DNA of 8,211 bases, from assembly GCA_015663855.1 (NCBI GenBank), contig DQRJ01000092.1:1-8211 (forward strand), read 5' to 3'. The DNA comes from Flavobacteriales bacterium (lineage in GTDB: Bacteria; Bacteroidota; Bacteroidia; Flavobacteriales_D; Sanyastnellaceae). Both the position numbers and the translations under genes were made by a program. How positions within the stretch are numbered: position 1 is the stretch's first letter; every line of letters begins with the position of its first letter. This document shows, piece by piece, positions 7,541 to 8,211 of the stretch. The notes below the pieces were generated by a model. The model searched no databases. It was given only the letters and a program-made list of their open reading frames with translations, and was not told the DNA's origin.

Positions 7541-7669
7541 CAAACTAAATCATCTGAAAACCAGCCTATTACCAGCAAAAATAGCCGCCATCAGAGCCTT
7601 TAATACAACTACTAAACCTCTAAAACTTTGATTAACAGCAGCTTCAGGGATGTGGATATATGTTCAGAA

Positions 7670-7691
7670 GTGACAGCGTCACCTCGTCTAA
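7670..7691 (-). repeat. Right arm of the 22-base inverted repeat, with internal hairpin
   Basis: The arm reads GTGACAGCGTCA then CCTCGTCTAA on the plus strand and is the exact reverse complement of the left arm. It contains its own five-pair stem GTGAC-AGC-GTCAC (7670-7682). It ends 77 bases before the aminotransferase start codon. Confidence 0.95.
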
Positions 7692-7756
7692 TAGGACACG
7701 CATTCTCAAATTAACGAAAATAGCTAACGAAAACAACAGCTATCACTAGAACCTAC

Positions 7757-7764
7757 TATCTTTG
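7757..7764 (+). promoter_or_regulatory. -7 promoter box for the aminotransferase gene (TATCTTTG)
   Basis: TATCTTTG matches TAnnTTTG exactly and is followed by CGCC and then the ATG at 7769. The region upstream to the inverted repeat (7692-7756) is A-rich and shows no clear -33 TTTG. The predicted transcript would begin at or within a few bases of the start codon. Confidence 0.65.
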
Positions 7765-7768
7765 CGCC

Positions 7769-8211
7769 ATGAATAACAGCACCTCTGATTTACTAAATAG
7801 ACTTTCTGAATCTGCGACAATTGCAATGGCGCGCATGGCACGTGAGCTTAAGGAGTCTGGAATCGATGTGATTTCTCTTTCTCTTGGCGAGCCGGACTTT
7901 GATACTCCTGAATCTTTGAAGCAAGCTGGACTCGATGCTATCAACGCAAACGAGACTCACTACACACCAGTACCGGGTACTCCTCGAGTAAGGAAAGCAA
8001 TAGCGGCGAAGTTTTTGAGAGATAATGGTTTGGACTATAAAGCAGAGCAAATTGTGGTTAGTTCAGGTGCAAAGCAATCACTTGCTAATGTGGTTCTATC
8101 TCTAGTTAATCCTGGCGATGAAGTGATTCTCCCTGCCCCTTATTGGGTGAGTTATGTTGAGATTATTAAGGTAGCGGGTGGCGTTCCTGTGATTCTTCCG
8201 ACGAGTATTGA
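7769..8211 (+). CDS. Pyridoxal-phosphate aminotransferase, aspartate aminotransferase type (N-terminal part)
   Basis: The gene is open from ATG at 7769 to the right edge: 147 complete codons of a family usually about 395-400 residues long. It is a class I/II fold-type I aminotransferase, which moves amino groups between amino acids and 2-oxo acids using PLP. Conserved blocks include ISLSLGEPDFDTP (35-47), the substrate-gating THYTPVPGTPRVRKAIAAK (63-81), SSGAKQSLAN (98-107, cofactor phosphate region) and NPGDEVILPAPYWVSY (114-129), where the Tyr-Trp pair stacks near the cofactor. This set is typical of subgroup Ib aspartate aminotransferases (AspC/AatA). The PLP lysine and substrate-binding arginine lie beyond the window, so aspartate specificity is likely but not shown. 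No Shine-Dalgarno sequence is seen; a consensus -7 box sits 4 bases before the start codon. Confidence 0.93.
   Translation, partial: MNNSTSDLLNRLSESATIAMARMARELKESGIDVISLSLGEPDFDTPESLKQAGLDAINANETHYTPVPGTPRVRKAIAAKFLRDNGLDYKAEQIVVSSGAKQSLANVVLSLVNPGDEVILPAPYWVSYVEIIKVAGGVPVILPTSI

Larger units (their letters stand above)
7519..7691. repeat. 173-base element bounded by perfect 22-base inverted repeats (MITE- or REPIN-like)
   Basis: The 246-base gap at 7523-7768 contains no convincing gene. Its first part is an element with 22-base arms that are exact reverse complements (7519-7540 and 7670-7691) around a 129-base interior. The interior is not obviously repetitive. Each arm is also a small palindrome, so the DNA could fold as one long hairpin or two short ones. 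A TA dinucleotide sits near each end (7520-7521 and 7689-7690). This would fit a TA target duplication of the IS630/mariner type, but it is also simply part of the symmetric arms. No longer flanking direct repeat is visible. No transposase is present, so any mobility would need a partner elsewhere. The repeat structure is certain; calling it a mobile element is inference. Confidence 0.75.

Noticed and set aside
7527..7541. Hairpin GGTGAC-GCT-GTCACC as an intrinsic terminator of the symporter gene
   Set aside because: No T-run follows it (AAACTAAATC), and the same hairpin recurs inverted in the right arm, so it is better explained as part of the repeat.
7519..7691. Integron attC site
   Set aside because: The size and hairpin ends are suggestive, but the required GTTRRRY / RYYYAAC core sites are not at the ends, there is no integrase, and neighbouring genes are not cassette-like.
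1..8211. CRISPR array, tRNA, rRNA, phage or defence genes
   Set aside because: I saw no regularly spaced repeats, no tRNA-like cloverleaf or rRNA segments, and all long reading frames belong to housekeeping or envelope families.

Overview
The window looks like a chromosomal segment from a marine-type member of the Bacteroidota (Flavobacteriia or relatives). The evidence is Bacteroidota-style promoter boxes (TAnnTTTG) directly in front of start codons, little Shine-Dalgarno signal, a secreted TPR/PD40-propeller/OmpA-like envelope protein, and a glycosyltransferase fusion of a kind I associate with this phylum. Genus and species cannot be told from the window.

Layout. The left three quarters (1-5955) is a run of four minus-strand genes. 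In transcription order they are recR (5955-5338), a GT2 glycosyltransferase fused to a membrane region and a sugar-transferase-like tail (5334-3421), a 2-oxoacid dehydrogenase E2 subunit (3416-2025), and a secreted PD40-propeller protein cut by the left edge (1963-1). The first three are separated by only 3 and 4 bases and look like one operon. The fourth has a 61-base gap and a candidate promoter of its own. On the plus strand, a sodium:solute symporter (6008-7522) starts 52 bases from the recR start I prefer. A 246-base gap follows, and then the first 147 codons of an aspartate-type aminotransferase (7769 to the right edge).

Functional picture. This is mostly housekeeping: recombinational repair, envelope glycan synthesis, oxo-acid oxidation, solute uptake and amino-acid metabolism. 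There is no sign of one shared pathway, and no phage, CRISPR, toxin-antitoxin or defence genes are visible. The gene order looks like an ordinary core-genome neighbourhood.

The most unusual DNA is the gap at 7523-7768. It holds a roughly 173-base element bounded by perfect 22-base inverted repeats (7519-7540 and 7670-7691), and each arm also folds into its own small hairpin. This resembles a non-autonomous (MITE- or REPIN-like) repeat, and its left arm contains the symporter's stop codon. Other points of note are three promoter boxes placed 4-5 bases before start codons, which suggest leaderless mRNAs and support a GTG start for recR; a ten-copy TCT microsatellite encoding a polyserine linker in E2; and the sugar-transferase-like tail of the glycosyltransferase, which lacks that family's catalytic core. 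I found no convincing undescribed multi-gene system.
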